From: an uncultured Chlorobiaceae bacterium
GTDB lineage: Bacteria > Bacteroidota > Chlorobiia > Chlorobiales > Chlorobiaceae
Length of the DNA stretch: 49,307 nt
NCBI GenBank assembly: GCA_903915955.1
Contig: CAIWUU010000104.1
Span: 1-49,307 of the forward strand
Reading direction: 5' to 3'
Positions 8,324 through 17,578 of this stretch are shown here, piece by piece. The translations under genes and the position numbers were made by a program. Under the pieces are notes generated by a model that was not told where the DNA came from, did no database searches, and saw nothing but the letters and a program-made list of their open reading frames with translations. Positions within the stretch are counted from its first letter, which is position 1, and each line of letters starts with the position of its first letter.

Positions 8324-8887
8324 TTACATCTTCATCATAGGCAGCGGATTGAATGGATGAGTTTTCAGACGCTCAACGAAAAGTGATGCTAGTTTTTTAT
8401 GAAATCCTGCGTTGGGAAATGCATCAAGCACATCACTGACATAATCATCTGGCAAATGGAAGCGAAGCAGTCCACCAGAGATATCGACCCAATCGGCCTT
8501 TCGGAACGGTTCGACCAACCACAAGGGATTCAACTGATAGCGGGTAATCTTGTGGTGTTCACCGATCATTGCCTCTACTTCATCAACCCACGCTGCTCGA
8601 CCACTCTGTTCAAGATAGTGCCGGGCAAGCAATTGAGAAGGAATAATGTAATCGAAAGTGTTGTCACTCCATATAGCAAGATCATGGAACAGCGTGGCAA
8701 TCACGATTTTATCCTCTGCATCCGGGCTATCTCCGGCAAAAGCAATGCAAAAATTAAAGACGCGCATACAGTGATTTCTGTACGCTTCACAATCAGCCCC
8801 CAAAAGTAGCTGATAGTCGGACAACAGATCATCAAGCAAGACAGAGTGAGTAGTGACACTCCTGCCGTGCAGATCCAGGTGCTTCAT
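8324..8887 (-). CDS. HD-domain protein, predicted phosphohydrolase
   Basis: A 187-aa cytoplasmic protein with an HD metal-binding fold: an early His (AYRNHCMRVFNF), the doublet in LFHDLAIWSD, a later histidine pair (MIGEHHKITRY) and an Asp near KADWVDISGG. These are the ligands expected of HD phosphohydrolases that act on nucleotides or other phosphate esters. No second catalytic domain is present. The substrate cannot be named. It lies about 75 bp downstream of the large helicase gene on the same strand and may be cotranscribed with it, but nothing else links the two. Confidence 0.75.
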   Translation of the reverse strand: MKHLDLHGRSVTTHSVLLDDLLSDYQLLLGADCEAYRNHCMRVFNFCIAFAGDSPDAEDKIVIATLFHDLAIWSDNTFDYIIPSQLLARHYLEQSGRAAWVDEVEAMIGEHHKITRYQLNPLWLVEPFRKADWVDISGGLLRFHLPDDYVSDVLDAFPNAGFHKKLASLFVERLKTHPFNPLPMMKM

Positions 8888-8963
8888 TTGAAGGGTTCCA
8901 TTTTAACTTCCTTAAGTTGTAACAACATATCACCAACCAAATTCAAAAAAATTAACATCGTCA

Positions 8964-11900
8964 TCAAAAATCTATCGTGTACTGCTGATGCCTCAATTGC
9001 TCTTTTTTTTGTAGCTGCGCCTCAGCTCTGGCCTCTTTTTCTGCTACAAGCAGCCTCTTTTGTTCCGCTCTTGTCCGTTTAGACTCTTTCTGCTCCCTGA
9101 TCCTCTGAACATCGATCTCCCACTGTTTTTGATGACGCTCCCTCGTTGCCTTCCACATCTTTTCATGCGCTGCATTGCGAGCAATGGCCTCTTCTCCACT
9201 GATAGAAGAAACTGGTATTCTCATACCAGCTTTTGTACAACATTGCTCAAGCTGAAGCAACCGATCCTCGTGAGCAAACTCGTGAATCAGCGGCAGATTC
9301 AGTGCCTGAAAAATGGAGATCCAACTCTGATTACTTTCAGGGTCGGAAGAGCGAACAAGAAGTCGGGAATTGAATTGATACCAGCCTTGTGTAATACGCT
9401 CAAACAAGGCGCGGTTATAGGTATAGTCGCGTGACACCTCGTTACGGGCAAGAACTCCGGAGAGGTATTGACGCCTGTTTCGCTCAGGAATAACGACATT
9501 AGCTGGCATATTGGCCCATACATCAAGAATAGACTGAGTGTCAAAAGCCGAATAGCCGGGACGCGACTGGCGGGCAAAACGTGATTTAAAAATTACCCAA
9601 AGTGTCTGGAAAAGAAAATATTCAGAGAGATGGCGATCAAGACGCACCATACGCTCACCAGTACTGACATCAACCGAGGATGGGGCAAGTAACTCATAGA
9701 GTGTCGCAAAATTTCTGCGTGCATAGTCAGGATGGCGAAAGGCTTTGCGCATTGCCCAGTGCAGGGCATTGTATCCATACTGGTCAGTTTTCTCACGGTC
9801 AGCACCCCGGTCAAGCAATGCCTCCGTCAACGGGGTATTTCCGGCTGCGGCGGCTGCCATAAGCGGTGTCTGATTCATTGGCAATCGGTGGTCGATACCA
9901 TATTCGTCGCATTGCTTCAAAATATTTTTCGTCTGCACACTGAAATAAGGTACATAACTTTTTCGCCCAAGGGTATCCAGATGATCTTTAAAACTGCCCC
10001 GTGCATCAAATTGTGCATCCATGAACAGCCGCTCGGCCAACACAGGCTCATCATGGCAGGCAGCATACTCATAGAGTTGCTGCTTGGCCTTGTTCCCGGG
10101 CACCTTGTCGCGGAAAACCTTGAGGAGAAGCTCTCGAAGACGGAGTTCGTCGAAAATCGGCCAGGGAGGCGGTACCTCCTTGAGAATAGTCCGGCGAATC
10201 GCCTCGGCCTGCTCCTGTTTGCCCTGAAGCTCAAGCTTTCTTGCCTCTTTTTGCCACTCTTCAAGGGATGATTCCGCAACATCAACGCTCACATTTGCGT
10301 CGCTTGCCAAATCAAGCAGCGTAAAAAGTCTGTGCCCCGTATCAGATTCGATAATATAGATGTTCTTGATCGCCCTCGTCAAAGCAACATAAATCGCATT
10401 GACAAAAAATTTATAGACTTCAAGTGATTTGTCACTTTTGTCTTTTGCCCTGTTGTACTCAAGGGTCTCAACAGAGAGATCATCTCTGAAGACTCCATCA
10501 ACAATTTCATTAAATTCAGCTCGATTGCCTGAAACAAACTTGAAGAGGACTATATTCTCGTACTCCAATCCTTTGGCTTCATGAATAGAGAAAAGGAGAG
10601 GCGTTGAAAAATATTTCCGCGCCTCAAGTTTATCCTCATCACGCATCACCAGTACCGCAAAGTGGGTTGATTGCCTGGTTTTTTTGTCGAGATCACGCTT
10701 AACCGCTTCTTTGTCGGTCATCAGAAGCACCTGCCCCTGCTCACCTCCGACAGCCTGAACCAGGAAGTTGCTTTCCCGATCAATAGAACCAAAACGTTGA
10801 TGCTTGATTTTCAGCAATTGATTGGAAATTCTGGTCGCTTCCGTCCCATTTCGAAAATTAGCAGTGAGTACACTCAACTGCTGCCGCCCGGCAAGTTTCG
10901 GATCATTCCAGAAAAGTGTTTTTACCTGACTCCATGAGAAAAAATTAGGATGAACAATCTGGTTAGAATCGCCACAAAGCAGAAAGTGACCTGGTTTTTT
11001 CAGTGTTTTAAGCACCAGAGAGAGCTGGGCGACAGTCAAATCCTGCACCTCATCAATAACAATAAAATCGTACCGGGGAGTAGCCACCCATTCATGAGCA
11101 ACAAGATTCAGGTCAAACAATTCCTCTTCAACAAGCCACTTTCGGTATTTTTCAAAGAGATCATAGAGTTTGCCACGCTGTTTTTCAGGAAAGATAGATT
11201 GGCGAACACCAAGCAGACAATACTCCTCCCGACTGAGAATACCTTTCTCTCCAGCCGTAATGACTCCACGAATCTCCTCAAATGCCTGATGAGCATCAAT
11301 ACCTTTAAAGGAGTTCTGTACCCTGAAAAACCACGTTAAGAAAATACGCCATGTCGCCTCCCTGCCTGCAGGTACACGGATGGACTCCACAAATTCACGG
11401 TAGGAGAGAAAGTGCGCCTCCTGCCCATGATGCTCAAAACCGTAAGAGTAGTAAATGTTTCGAGCATTCTGGGCAAGATAAACCGAATGAGTAACATAAA
11501 GCACCTCTCCCTCTGCATGCTTCAGCTTTTCAAGCATCAGAGCTGTTTTGCCACTGCCAGCACTGCCGACAATAATCAGCGGTGGCTTTTGGCGGTATAC
11601 GGATTCCTGGGTATCGTCAAATGAGATAGGCTTGTCAAGCAAGTGAATTGAGGTATGCTCCGGATGAAGGTAGCGTAACTGCTTCGCCTCCTTTATAGCC
11701 TCAGAGAGATCGATATCGGAAATTTTTGATTCATCAATGAGAGCCCCCCTCAAAAAACGGGATTTGTCGTAGTTATGGTCGGTAATCACCTCAAGAATCA
11801 GGGCACAGATTTCATCACCATGACGCACCAGTGTAAACAGAAGCCGATTTGCGACATCAAGCTTTGCCCGGTAAAATTTGCCATGGTTGAGGTTAATAAG

Positions 11901-12011
11901 CTTCTTGACCTGGGCCGATCGAAAATCGTCACGGGCAAGCGCCTCCTTCACTTTGCAATAGCTTACTTTCACCCTTGAAGTGTCCAAATCTGTATATTCG
12001 AGAATTTTCAT
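8964..12011 (-). CDS. SF1 (UvrD-like) helicase with RelE-like N-terminus and ankyrin repeats
   Basis: A 1015-aa multidomain protein. Residues about 37-90 (LNHGKFYRAKL, RLLFTLVRHGDEICALILEV, DHNYDKSRF) look like a RelE/ParE-type fold. Residues about 140-560 are an SF1 helicase: Walker A IIVGSAGSGKTALM (148-156), Walker B DFIVIDEVQDLT (near 315), motif III-like HFLLCGDSNQIVHP, motif IV-V-VI-like ENIVLFKFVSGNR and FVNAIYVALTRAIKN. Around residues 711-760 are two ankyrin repeats (TPLMAAAAAGNTPLTEALLD, GYNALHWAMRKAF). The last 80 residues are a highly charged coiled coil rich in Arg, Lys, Glu and Gln. The motor should translocate on DNA; ankyrins suggest a protein partner. This is not housekeeping UvrD, which is encoded separately at 29.5 kb. 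Confidence 0.85.
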   Translation of the reverse strand: MKILEYTDLDTSRVKVSYCKVKEALARDDFRSAQVKKLINLNHGKFYRAKLDVANRLLFTLVRHGDEICALILEVITDHNYDKSRFLRGALIDESKISDIDLSEAIKEAKQLRYLHPEHTSIHLLDKPISFDDTQESVYRQKPPLIIVGSAGSGKTALMLEKLKHAEGEVLYVTHSVYLAQNARNIYYSYGFEHHGQEAHFLSYREFVESIRVPAGREATWRIFLTWFFRVQNSFKGIDAHQAFEEIRGVITAGEKGILSREEYCLLGVRQSIFPEKQRGKLYDLFEKYRKWLVEEELFDLNLVAHEWVATPRYDFIVIDEVQDLTVAQLSLVLKTLKKPGHFLLCGDSNQIVHPNFFSWSQVKTLFWNDPKLAGRQQLSVLTANFRNGTEATRISNQLLKIKHQRFGSIDRESNFLVQAVGGEQGQVLLMTDKEAVKRDLDKKTRQSTHFAVLVMRDEDKLEARKYFSTPLLFSIHEAKGLEYENIVLFKFVSGNRAEFNEIVDGVFRDDLSVETLEYNRAKDKSDKSLEVYKFFVNAIYVALTRAIKNIYIIESDTGHRLFTLLDLASDANVSVDVAESSLEEWQKEARKLELQGKQEQAEAIRRTILKEVPPPWPIFDELRLRELLLKVFRDKVPGNKAKQQLYEYAACHDEPVLAERLFMDAQFDARGSFKDHLDTLGRKSYVPYFSVQTKNILKQCDEYGIDHRLPMNQTPLMAAAAAGNTPLTEALLDRGADREKTDQYGYNALHWAMRKAFRHPDYARRNFATLYELLAPSSVDVSTGERMVRLDRHLSEYFLFQTLWVIFKSRFARQSRPGYSAFDTQSILDVWANMPANVVIPERNRRQYLSGVLARNEVSRDYTYNRALFERITQGWYQFNSRLLVRSSDPESNQSWISIFQALNLPLIHEFAHEDRLLQLEQCCTKAGMRIPVSSISGEEAIARNAAHEKMWKATRERHQKQWEIDVQRIREQKESKRTRAEQKRLLVAEKEARAEAQLQKKEQLRHQQYTIDF

Positions 12012-12323
12012 TTGACAACGATGGAATTACATTCACGACACCGACTGCAATGAGCAGAACAGCCATCGCGACCAGAGGTTTTGTATCAATGTGAACAAGA
12101 GATGCTGACACAAAAATAACAAAACGACTCTATAATTTTATATGATGGAGAGTTTCGTGGCTGTGAAATAAAAAATGTGATGCAATTATTGGGGCGAACA
12201 GTAACATCCCGGGAGGTGCCTGTGGATGATTTTGCAAAAAAATATTTACCGTTCATGCCATAATAATGTAATAATTCCGGATATTCATTTTTTGGAATCG
12301 TCACAAACAAAGGAGCCTTATCC
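12012..12323. other. Intergenic region between divergent genes
   Basis: About 310 bp holding the promoters of the helicase (minus) and the small plus-strand gene. A short minus-strand frame (11929-12111) contains a hydrophobic stretch but overlaps the helicase start and resembles nothing known to me. No hairpin or repeat stands out. Confidence 0.5.
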
Positions 12324-12506
12324 ATGGCAATGACCGTTGAAATCAAGAATAACAAGCTCTGTATTGAAATTGATCTTGAAAAGCCCACCCCTTCATCATC
12401 AGGGAAAACCCTTGTCGTTGCAAGCACGCATGGTAATACTGTCACCAATGTAGAGGTTAACGGCAAACCCGTCACGATTGGGCTGAATGCCTATATCAAG
12501 CCCTGA
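12324..12506 (+). CDS. Small conserved protein of 60 aa, function unknown
   Basis: A short plus-strand gene with a good ribosome site: AGGAG at 12309-12313, ten bases before the ATG. The product alternates short polar and hydrophobic stretches (MTVEIKNNKLCIEIDL, KTLVVASTHGNTVTN, VEVNGKPVTIGLNAYIKP), which suggests an all-beta domain. I recall proteins of the form GKTLVVASxxGN...VNGKPVTVGLNAYIK in many unrelated bacteria, which supports it as a real gene (recollection, not a search). No function is known to me. The 3' end overlaps the convergent cation exporter gene by 16 bp. Confidence 0.72.
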   Translation: MAMTVEIKNNKLCIEIDLEKPTPSSSGKTLVVASTHGNTVTNVEVNGKPVTIGLNAYIKP

Positions 12507-13423
12507 ACATTCCTGCACGCCTCTCCAGGGTATTCGATCTCGACGGTTGAGTGGTACATGCCGTATCGCTCAACCAGCGTTCTGATCAGCTCTTTGAGCT
12601 TTTTGTAGGCTTCAGCGTCAAGAAGTCTATCTACTTCAAGGTGCGCGGTAAAGACGTTGTGAACTCCGTCAAGTGACCAGATATGGGCGTGATGAACAGC
12701 GTGAATATGCTCCAGTGCCTCAATTTCTCTTGTAATGGCTACCAAATCAACCTCATCGGGAACAGCCTGAAGAAAAACTGGCAACATGGCTTTCAGATTT
12801 TTTACGACCCCGGAAAGAATGTAAAGCGTAATGATGACGGCGAGCAGAGGATCGAGAACCGGAATATCCCAGAAATAGAGAACAACGGCAACAACAAGCA
12901 CGGCAACCCAGCCAAGCACATCTTCAAACAGGTGCAGTGCCACAACTTTGGCATTCATCCCGCTCTCTTTCGACAGTCTGGCCATGGCAATGCCGTTGAC
13001 AATAACACCAACAATGGCGAGAAGAATCATACCACCAGCATCGGGGTGACGTGGTTCAAGAATACGTGGAATAGCGTTGGCAAGAACAAAGAGTGAACTG
13101 GTAAGCAGCACTACTGTGCTGATTAATGCACCGAGCAGAGAGAAGCGTTTATAGCCATAGGAGTATCGGGCGCTGCTCTTGCTTCCGGCTTTGCTCTCAA
13201 AGTACCATGCCTGGGCAAGTGCAAACGAGTCGCCAAGGTCGTGAACAGCATCAGCAAGAATGGCAGTGCTATTGGTGAGAAGGCCACCAACGATTTCGAC
13301 AAAAGTAAATCCAAGATTAAGGAAAAAAGCAACCTTGATGTTCCCGGAGGCATGATGGTGATGATGATGATCATGACCGGCATCATGCGAATGACCGCAC
13401 TCTCTGGATGTCGTTCCACTCAT
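12491..13423 (-). CDS. Cation diffusion facilitator (CDF) family metal exporter
   Basis: A 310-aa inner-membrane metal/proton antiporter. The N-terminus is His-rich (HSHDAGHDHHHHHHASG), typical of Zn/Cd/Co exporters like CzcD or ZitB. Six hydrophobic helices follow, with the HxxxD sites of the transport centre: TAILADAVHDLGDSFA in TM2 and ALHLFEDVLGW in TM5. The cytoplasmic C-terminal domain includes HAVHHAHIWSLDG and FTAHLEVD, which bind regulatory metal. Zinc is the most likely substrate from the His-rich start and the HxxxD sites. The gene stands alone and is transcribed away from the PAP2 operon; its gap of 195 bp to that operon holds both promoters. Confidence 0.92.
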   Translation of the reverse strand: MSGTTSRECGHSHDAGHDHHHHHHASGNIKVAFFLNLGFTFVEIVGGLLTNSTAILADAVHDLGDSFALAQAWYFESKAGSKSSARYSYGYKRFSLLGALISTVVLLTSSLFVLANAIPRILEPRHPDAGGMILLAIVGVIVNGIAMARLSKESGMNAKVVALHLFEDVLGWVAVLVVAVVLYFWDIPVLDPLLAVIITLYILSGVVKNLKAMLPVFLQAVPDEVDLVAITREIEALEHIHAVHHAHIWSLDGVHNVFTAHLEVDRLLDAEAYKKLKELIRTLVERYGMYHSTVEIEYPGEACRNVQGLI

Positions 13424-13618
13424 AAGCTCATTTGTATGATTGTGACTTGCCCGTCTGTCGAAATCTGAACTGATTTTTCAAGTTCAGAAACAGAAATTAA
13501 AAGATTTAATCCCACGTATCGCAAACTATTGCTCTTTGACCTCTGTACGACCACAAAATTTAATGTATTTTCACCATCCATCGACAAATAAAAAAATAAC
13601 CCGCAGTCACAACAGATC

Positions 13619-14242
13619 ATGAACAGAACGTTTCAATGGGGTATAACCTCGATAACGGTTATTCTCCTCTGTATTTTCAGCTACGCCTTTGCTGATATTC
13701 AGACTGCGTTGTGGTTCAATTCACTTCAAAAAAACTGGCTTTATGAACTTTTCAAGAAAATAACCCTCTTTGGCGACTCTCTCTACTCTCTCCTGGGAGG
13801 CCTGTTGTTGTTTGTCATGTTCAGGAACAAAAAAGCATACACGGCATATTCGGGTCTCTTTCTCTTCTCTTCTGTTGCTGCATCAGGATTAACTGTTGAC
13901 CTTATAAAATATATTGCAGGCAGAGCTCGACCGAAACTCTACTTCAGTGAGCAGCTTTCTGGATTTGACTTTTTCCGTTGGGAACACGCATGGACATCGT
14001 TTCCTTCCGGCCATTCGGCTACAGCGTTGAGTGTGGCCATGTTTCTTGCCTTGCTTTTTCCGCGCTGGCGATTTGCTGCATTTTTTGCTGGTATACTGGT
14101 CGCCTTTAGCCGAATTTATCTCTCCCAGCACTATATCAGTGATGTCATTGCTGGCTCTTTTCTGGGAATTGTATCCACGGTTCTCCTCTATAACCACTCT
14201 TTCAAGTCGAAATTAGATGCCTCTGAACCCAAAAAAATCTGA
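13619..14242 (+). CDS. PAP2-family membrane phosphatase
   Basis: A 207-aa protein with about five TM helices and the three-part PAP2 signature: KYIAGRARPK (about 96-105), PSGHS (about 126-130) and SRIYLSQHYISD (about 158-169). The Arg, Lys and both His residues of the catalytic site are present. Such enzymes remove phosphate from lipid pyrophosphates at the periplasmic face, for example undecaprenyl pyrophosphate or phosphatidylglycerol phosphate. The gene opens a four-gene run with two glycosyltransferases and a YbhN-like protein and overlaps the next gene by 26 bp. Recycling of an undecaprenyl carrier used by those enzymes is the best guess. Confidence 0.9.
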   Translation: MNRTFQWGITSITVILLCIFSYAFADIQTALWFNSLQKNWLYELFKKITLFGDSLYSLLGGLLLFVMFRNKKAYTAYSGLFLFSSVAASGLTVDLIKYIAGRARPKLYFSEQLSGFDFFRWEHAWTSFPSGHSATALSVAMFLALLFPRWRFAAFFAGILVAFSRIYLSQHYISDVIAGSFLGIVSTVLLYNHSFKSKLDASEPKKI

Positions 14243-15764
14243 AACCGCCTGGTTACTCGCTACACTGGGACTTCTTGTTCTGATCAGCTTTTTTGCGGCT
14301 CTTGGTTCCGCACCGCTCTTTGATGTCGATGAAGGAGCATTCAGCGAAGCTACACGGGAGATGATGATCAGTAAAAACTATCTGACAACCTACCTCAATG
14401 GAGCGCCTCGTTTTGATAAACCAATACTGATTTACTGGCTGCAACTTGCCGCTGTCAAGCTCTTCGGAGTCAACGAGTTTGCCTTCAGGCTACCCTCGGC
14501 ACTGGCTGGAACCGTTTGGGCATCAGCAATTTTTCTCTTTGTGCGCAAAGAGTCCGACAATCGCCAGGCCTTTTTGGCTGCGGCAATGATGGTGCTGTCA
14601 CTCCAGGTGATTGTTATTGCAAAAGCAGCCATAGCCGACGGGCTGCTGAACTGCTTGCTTGCTATCACCATGTTTGCTCTGCTGCACCACTATAAAACAG
14701 GTTCGAAGCAGGCGATCCATCTTGCCTTTGCCGCTGCAGGCTTTGGTATGCTCACCAAAGGACCTATAGCAATCATTATTCCAGTTGCTGTAACATTTTT
14801 GTTCTCCCTGCAAGATGGATCTTTTAAAAAATGGCTTCAAATGATAGTTAATCCCTCAGGGATAATCATCTTCCTCATCATTTCTCTTCCCTGGTACCTG
14901 CTTGAGTACCGTGATCAGGGCATGGCTTTTATTGAAGGGTTTTTCTTTAAGCATAACATCAACCGTTTCAACTCCTCACTTGAAGGGCACTCTGGTTCAC
15001 TCCTCTATTACCTGCCGGTCATCATTATAGGACTGATGCCCTTTACCGCTCTTTTTTTTACCGTTCTCTTCAAGCTGAAAACGCTGCTTGCCGACAGCAC
15101 AAACCGGTTTCTGCTGATCTGGTTCGGCTTTGTTTTTATCTTTTTCTCGCTCTCCGGCACAAAGCTGCCACACTACATGATTTACGGCTACACACCGCTT
15201 TTTATTCTCATGGCCAGAGTGCTGCCATTAACAAAGCACCCGGAACGTTTCGCACTATGGCCACTACTCGCGCTTGCCTCACTTGCCAGCCTTCCACTGT
15301 TCCTGCAAAAAGCACTCTCTGAAATAAATGATATTTATATACAGGCATTACTTGCCGGTGCAACAGAGCTTACTGGACAACCGTATCTCTTGATTGTTCT
15401 TGCAACCATTATTGGAGTCGCGGCCATTCAATTTCTGCCTCGTTTTTCCGCTGAAAACAAACTGATTGCAACTGGTCTGCTCTTCTCTCTTCTCATTAAT
15501 TTTTATCTGACTCCCCTTGCAGGTCGACTCCTTCAGGAACCGATCAAACAGGCTGCGCTTCTGGCAAAAAAAGAGGGGTATAAAATTGTCATGTGGAAAA
15601 TCTATAACCCCTCTTTTTTAGTATATTCAGGTTCTTTTGTTGAAAAACGGCACCCTGAACCAGGTGAAATTGTTCTGACAACAGTCAAACAGCTTCCCAG
15701 GCTCGACCGTCCTGCCATTCTCTACAGCAAGTATGGTATTGTAATGGCAAAATTAAGGCAATGA
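14217..15764 (+). CDS. GT39-type glycosyltransferase (ArnT/PMT family)
   Basis: A 515-aa polytopic membrane protein with about 12 hydrophobic segments. The first periplasmic loop has LFDVDEGAFSEATREMM, with the acidic Asp-Glu pair typical of ArnT-like enzymes that use a polyprenyl-phosphate sugar as donor, and next GAPRFDKPILIYWLQ. LSGTKLPHYMIYGYTPLF is another block typical of this family. It should transfer a sugar from undecaprenyl phosphate to lipid A or another envelope acceptor. The acceptor cannot be told. The GT2 gene ten bases downstream is likely to make the lipid-linked donor. Confidence 0.88.
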   Translation: MPLNPKKSETAWLLATLGLLVLISFFAALGSAPLFDVDEGAFSEATREMMISKNYLTTYLNGAPRFDKPILIYWLQLAAVKLFGVNEFAFRLPSALAGTVWASAIFLFVRKESDNRQAFLAAAMMVLSLQVIVIAKAAIADGLLNCLLAITMFALLHHYKTGSKQAIHLAFAAAGFGMLTKGPIAIIIPVAVTFLFSLQDGSFKKWLQMIVNPSGIIIFLIISLPWYLLEYRDQGMAFIEGFFFKHNINRFNSSLEGHSGSLLYYLPVIIIGLMPFTALFFTVLFKLKTLLADSTNRFLLIWFGFVFIFFSLSGTKLPHYMIYGYTPLFILMARVLPLTKHPERFALWPLLALASLASLPLFLQKALSEINDIYIQALLAGATELTGQPYLLIVLATIIGVAAIQFLPRFSAENKLIATGLLFSLLINFYLTPLAGRLLQEPIKQAALLAKKEGYKIVMWKIYNPSFLVYSGSFVEKRHPEPGEIVLTTVKQLPRLDRPAILYSKYGIVMAKLRQ

Positions 15765-15774
15765 ATTCCATAGC

Positions 15775-16707
15775 ATGAAGCTTTCGGTCGTCATACCGGT
15801 TATGAATGAGGTGGAGAATATCAAACCACTCTTTGCTGCTCTGGCCCTGTCACTTGCTGATGTGGAACATGAAATCATTCTGGTGGACGATGGTTCAACT
15901 GACGGCACGGTAGCCGAAATCCAGAAATATGCCCCCACCAAAGCCCAGCTCATTGTTTTGAACAAAAATTATGGGCAGACAGCCGCGATGGCGGCAGGTA
16001 TAGATCAAGCCTCTGGTGAACTGATTGCGACTATGGATGGTGATCTGCAGAATGATCCCTCTGATATCCCGATGATGATGCGCTATCTGAATGAGAGGGA
16101 TCTTGATGTTGTCGCTGGCAGGCGTGCCGGACGGCAGGATGGCATGATTCTGAGAAAAATTCCCAGCAAAATTGCCAATGCCATGATCAGGAATCTCACC
16201 AACGTCCATATCCACGATTACGGCTGTACCCTGAAGGTTTTCAAAAAAGATGTCGCGAAGAATCTTGGCCTTTACGGGGAGCTGCACCGTTTTATTCCGG
16301 TGCTTGTGCAACTCTACGGTGCAACAATGGAGGAGGTTGATGTGCGGCACCATCCAAGAACGTTCGGAACATCGAAATATGGTATCGGGCGCACCTTCAA
16401 GGTACTGAGTGATCTGCTCTTTATGCTCTTTTTCCAGAAATACAGTCAGAAACCGATGCACCTTTTCGGTACCCTTGGCTTTCTCTCTCTTTTTATAGGC
16501 ATGGGGCTGAATTTTTACCTGCTTGCCCTCAAAATTCTTGGTGAAAAGATAGGCGGTCGCCCGTTGCTCTCTCTGGGAATCATCATGACTTTTATCGGCA
16601 TTCAGTTGATTACGACAGGCTTTATTGCTGAATTCATCATGCGCACCTATTACGAATCACAGAACAAGAAACCATATATCATCAAAAAGATCGTTGGGAA
16701 ACAGTAA
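15775..16707 (+). CDS. GT2 glycosyltransferase, polyprenyl-phosphate sugar synthase type (DPM1/ArnC-like)
   Basis: A GT-A fold enzyme that moves a sugar from a nucleotide donor to a polyprenyl phosphate. The N-terminal domain begins LSVVIPVMNEVENIKPLF and has ILVDDGSTDGT and ATMDGDLQNDPSDIP, the Asp residues that bind nucleotide and metal. Two C-terminal hydrophobic helices (about 230-250 and 265-285) anchor it to the membrane, as in ArnC and GtrB. At 310 aa it has normal size. With the GT39 gene upstream, it forms a donor-synthase/transferase pair. The sugar cannot be predicted from the sequence. Confidence 0.93.
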   Translation: MKLSVVIPVMNEVENIKPLFAALALSLADVEHEIILVDDGSTDGTVAEIQKYAPTKAQLIVLNKNYGQTAAMAAGIDQASGELIATMDGDLQNDPSDIPMMMRYLNERDLDVVAGRRAGRQDGMILRKIPSKIANAMIRNLTNVHIHDYGCTLKVFKKDVAKNLGLYGELHRFIPVLVQLYGATMEEVDVRHHPRTFGTSKYGIGRTFKVLSDLLFMLFFQKYSQKPMHLFGTLGFLSLFIGMGLNFYLLALKILGEKIGGRPLLSLGIIMTFIGIQLITTGFIAEFIMRTYYESQNKKPYIIKKIVGKQ

Positions 16708-17578
16708 TTTCAACCTTAAAAAGCTGCTCAAGCCCCTGCTCCAGCTTCTTGTAACCGGCCTTGCACTCTATCTTGTCCTGAGAAAAACCGATGTCGCCCG
16801 GCTGTTCGATATCATCCGTGGCGCCAACCCATGGTATCTCCTGCTCTCACTCGTTTTTTTCAATATATCCAAGCTCTTTAATGCACTGCGCCTGAACCGC
16901 TTTTTCAAGGCAATCGGTATTGAACTTTCACCGATGTACAACCTGAAACTGTACTATCTCGGAATGTTCTACAACCTCTTTCTTCCCGGAGGTGTTGGGG
17001 GCGACGGTTACAAGATCTATGTGCTGCAGAAAAACTACGGGCTGAAGACGATCAACGTCTTTCATGCTGTCTTGTGGGATAGAATTGGTGGTATCTTCGC
17101 CCTGGCGGTTCTCTCACTTGTCCTGCTGTTACCAAGCTCATTCACCCGGGAATTTCCTCAACTGGTGCCCTGGCTATGGGTTTTGCTGGTCGCTCTCTAC
17201 CCGTTGTCGCTGCTTCTGAACAAACTGTTCTACAAACAGTTTCTGGGAGTTTTTGCCATCACTGCCGTAGAGTCAATGCTGGTTCAGGTAAGCCAGACCA
17301 TCTCTGCCTTTTTCATCCTCCAGGCAATCTCGCTGCACACCAACCACATCGACTATTTAGCCATATTTCTTCTCTCATCAGTGGCAACTATTCTGCCAAT
17401 CACCATCGGCGGGGCCGGTGCGAGAGAGATAACCTTCTTTTACCTCCTTGATTTTGTAAAGCTTGACACCAATCCAGGCGTAGCACTTTCGCTCATCTTT
17501 TTCGGCATCTCAGCCATTTCATCACTTGCTGGAGTGCTGACACGAATTCGTCATGAAAAAAGCGTACAGGAAAGTTAA
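16694..17578 (+). CDS. YbhN/LPG synthase-type membrane protein (UPF0104)
   Basis: A polytopic membrane protein (about eight TM helices) of the family that includes the flippase-like domain of MprF. Motifs include YYLGMFYNLFLPGGVGGDGYK and LPITIGGAGAREITFFYLL, both typical. Function in such clusters is not settled; members may flip or bind lipid-linked substrates. The frame is open from 16625, but the region before 16694 is inside the previous gene and codes nothing conserved; a TTG at 16694 gives a 14-bp overlap and is my choice, with AAAGA a few bases upstream. The stop TAA (17576-17578) overlaps the recJ stop on the other strand within TTAA. Confidence 0.8.
   Translation: MGNSNFNLKKLLKPLLQLLVTGLALYLVLRKTDVARLFDIIRGANPWYLLLSLVFFNISKLFNALRLNRFFKAIGIELSPMYNLKLYYLGMFYNLFLPGGVGGDGYKIYVLQKNYGLKTINVFHAVLWDRIGGIFALAVLSLVLLLPSSFTREFPQLVPWLWVLLVALYPLSLLLNKLFYKQFLGVFAITAVESMLVQVSQTISAFFILQAISLHTNHIDYLAIFLLSSVATILPITIGGAGAREITFFYLLDFVKLDTNPGVALSLIFFGISAISSLAGVLTRIRHEKSVQES

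Noticed and set aside
11929-12111. Minus-strand frame with a hydrophobic stretch (LVAMAVLLIAVGVVNVI)
   Set aside because: It overlaps the helicase gene start in another frame, begins with GTG without a ribosome site, and resembles no family known to me.
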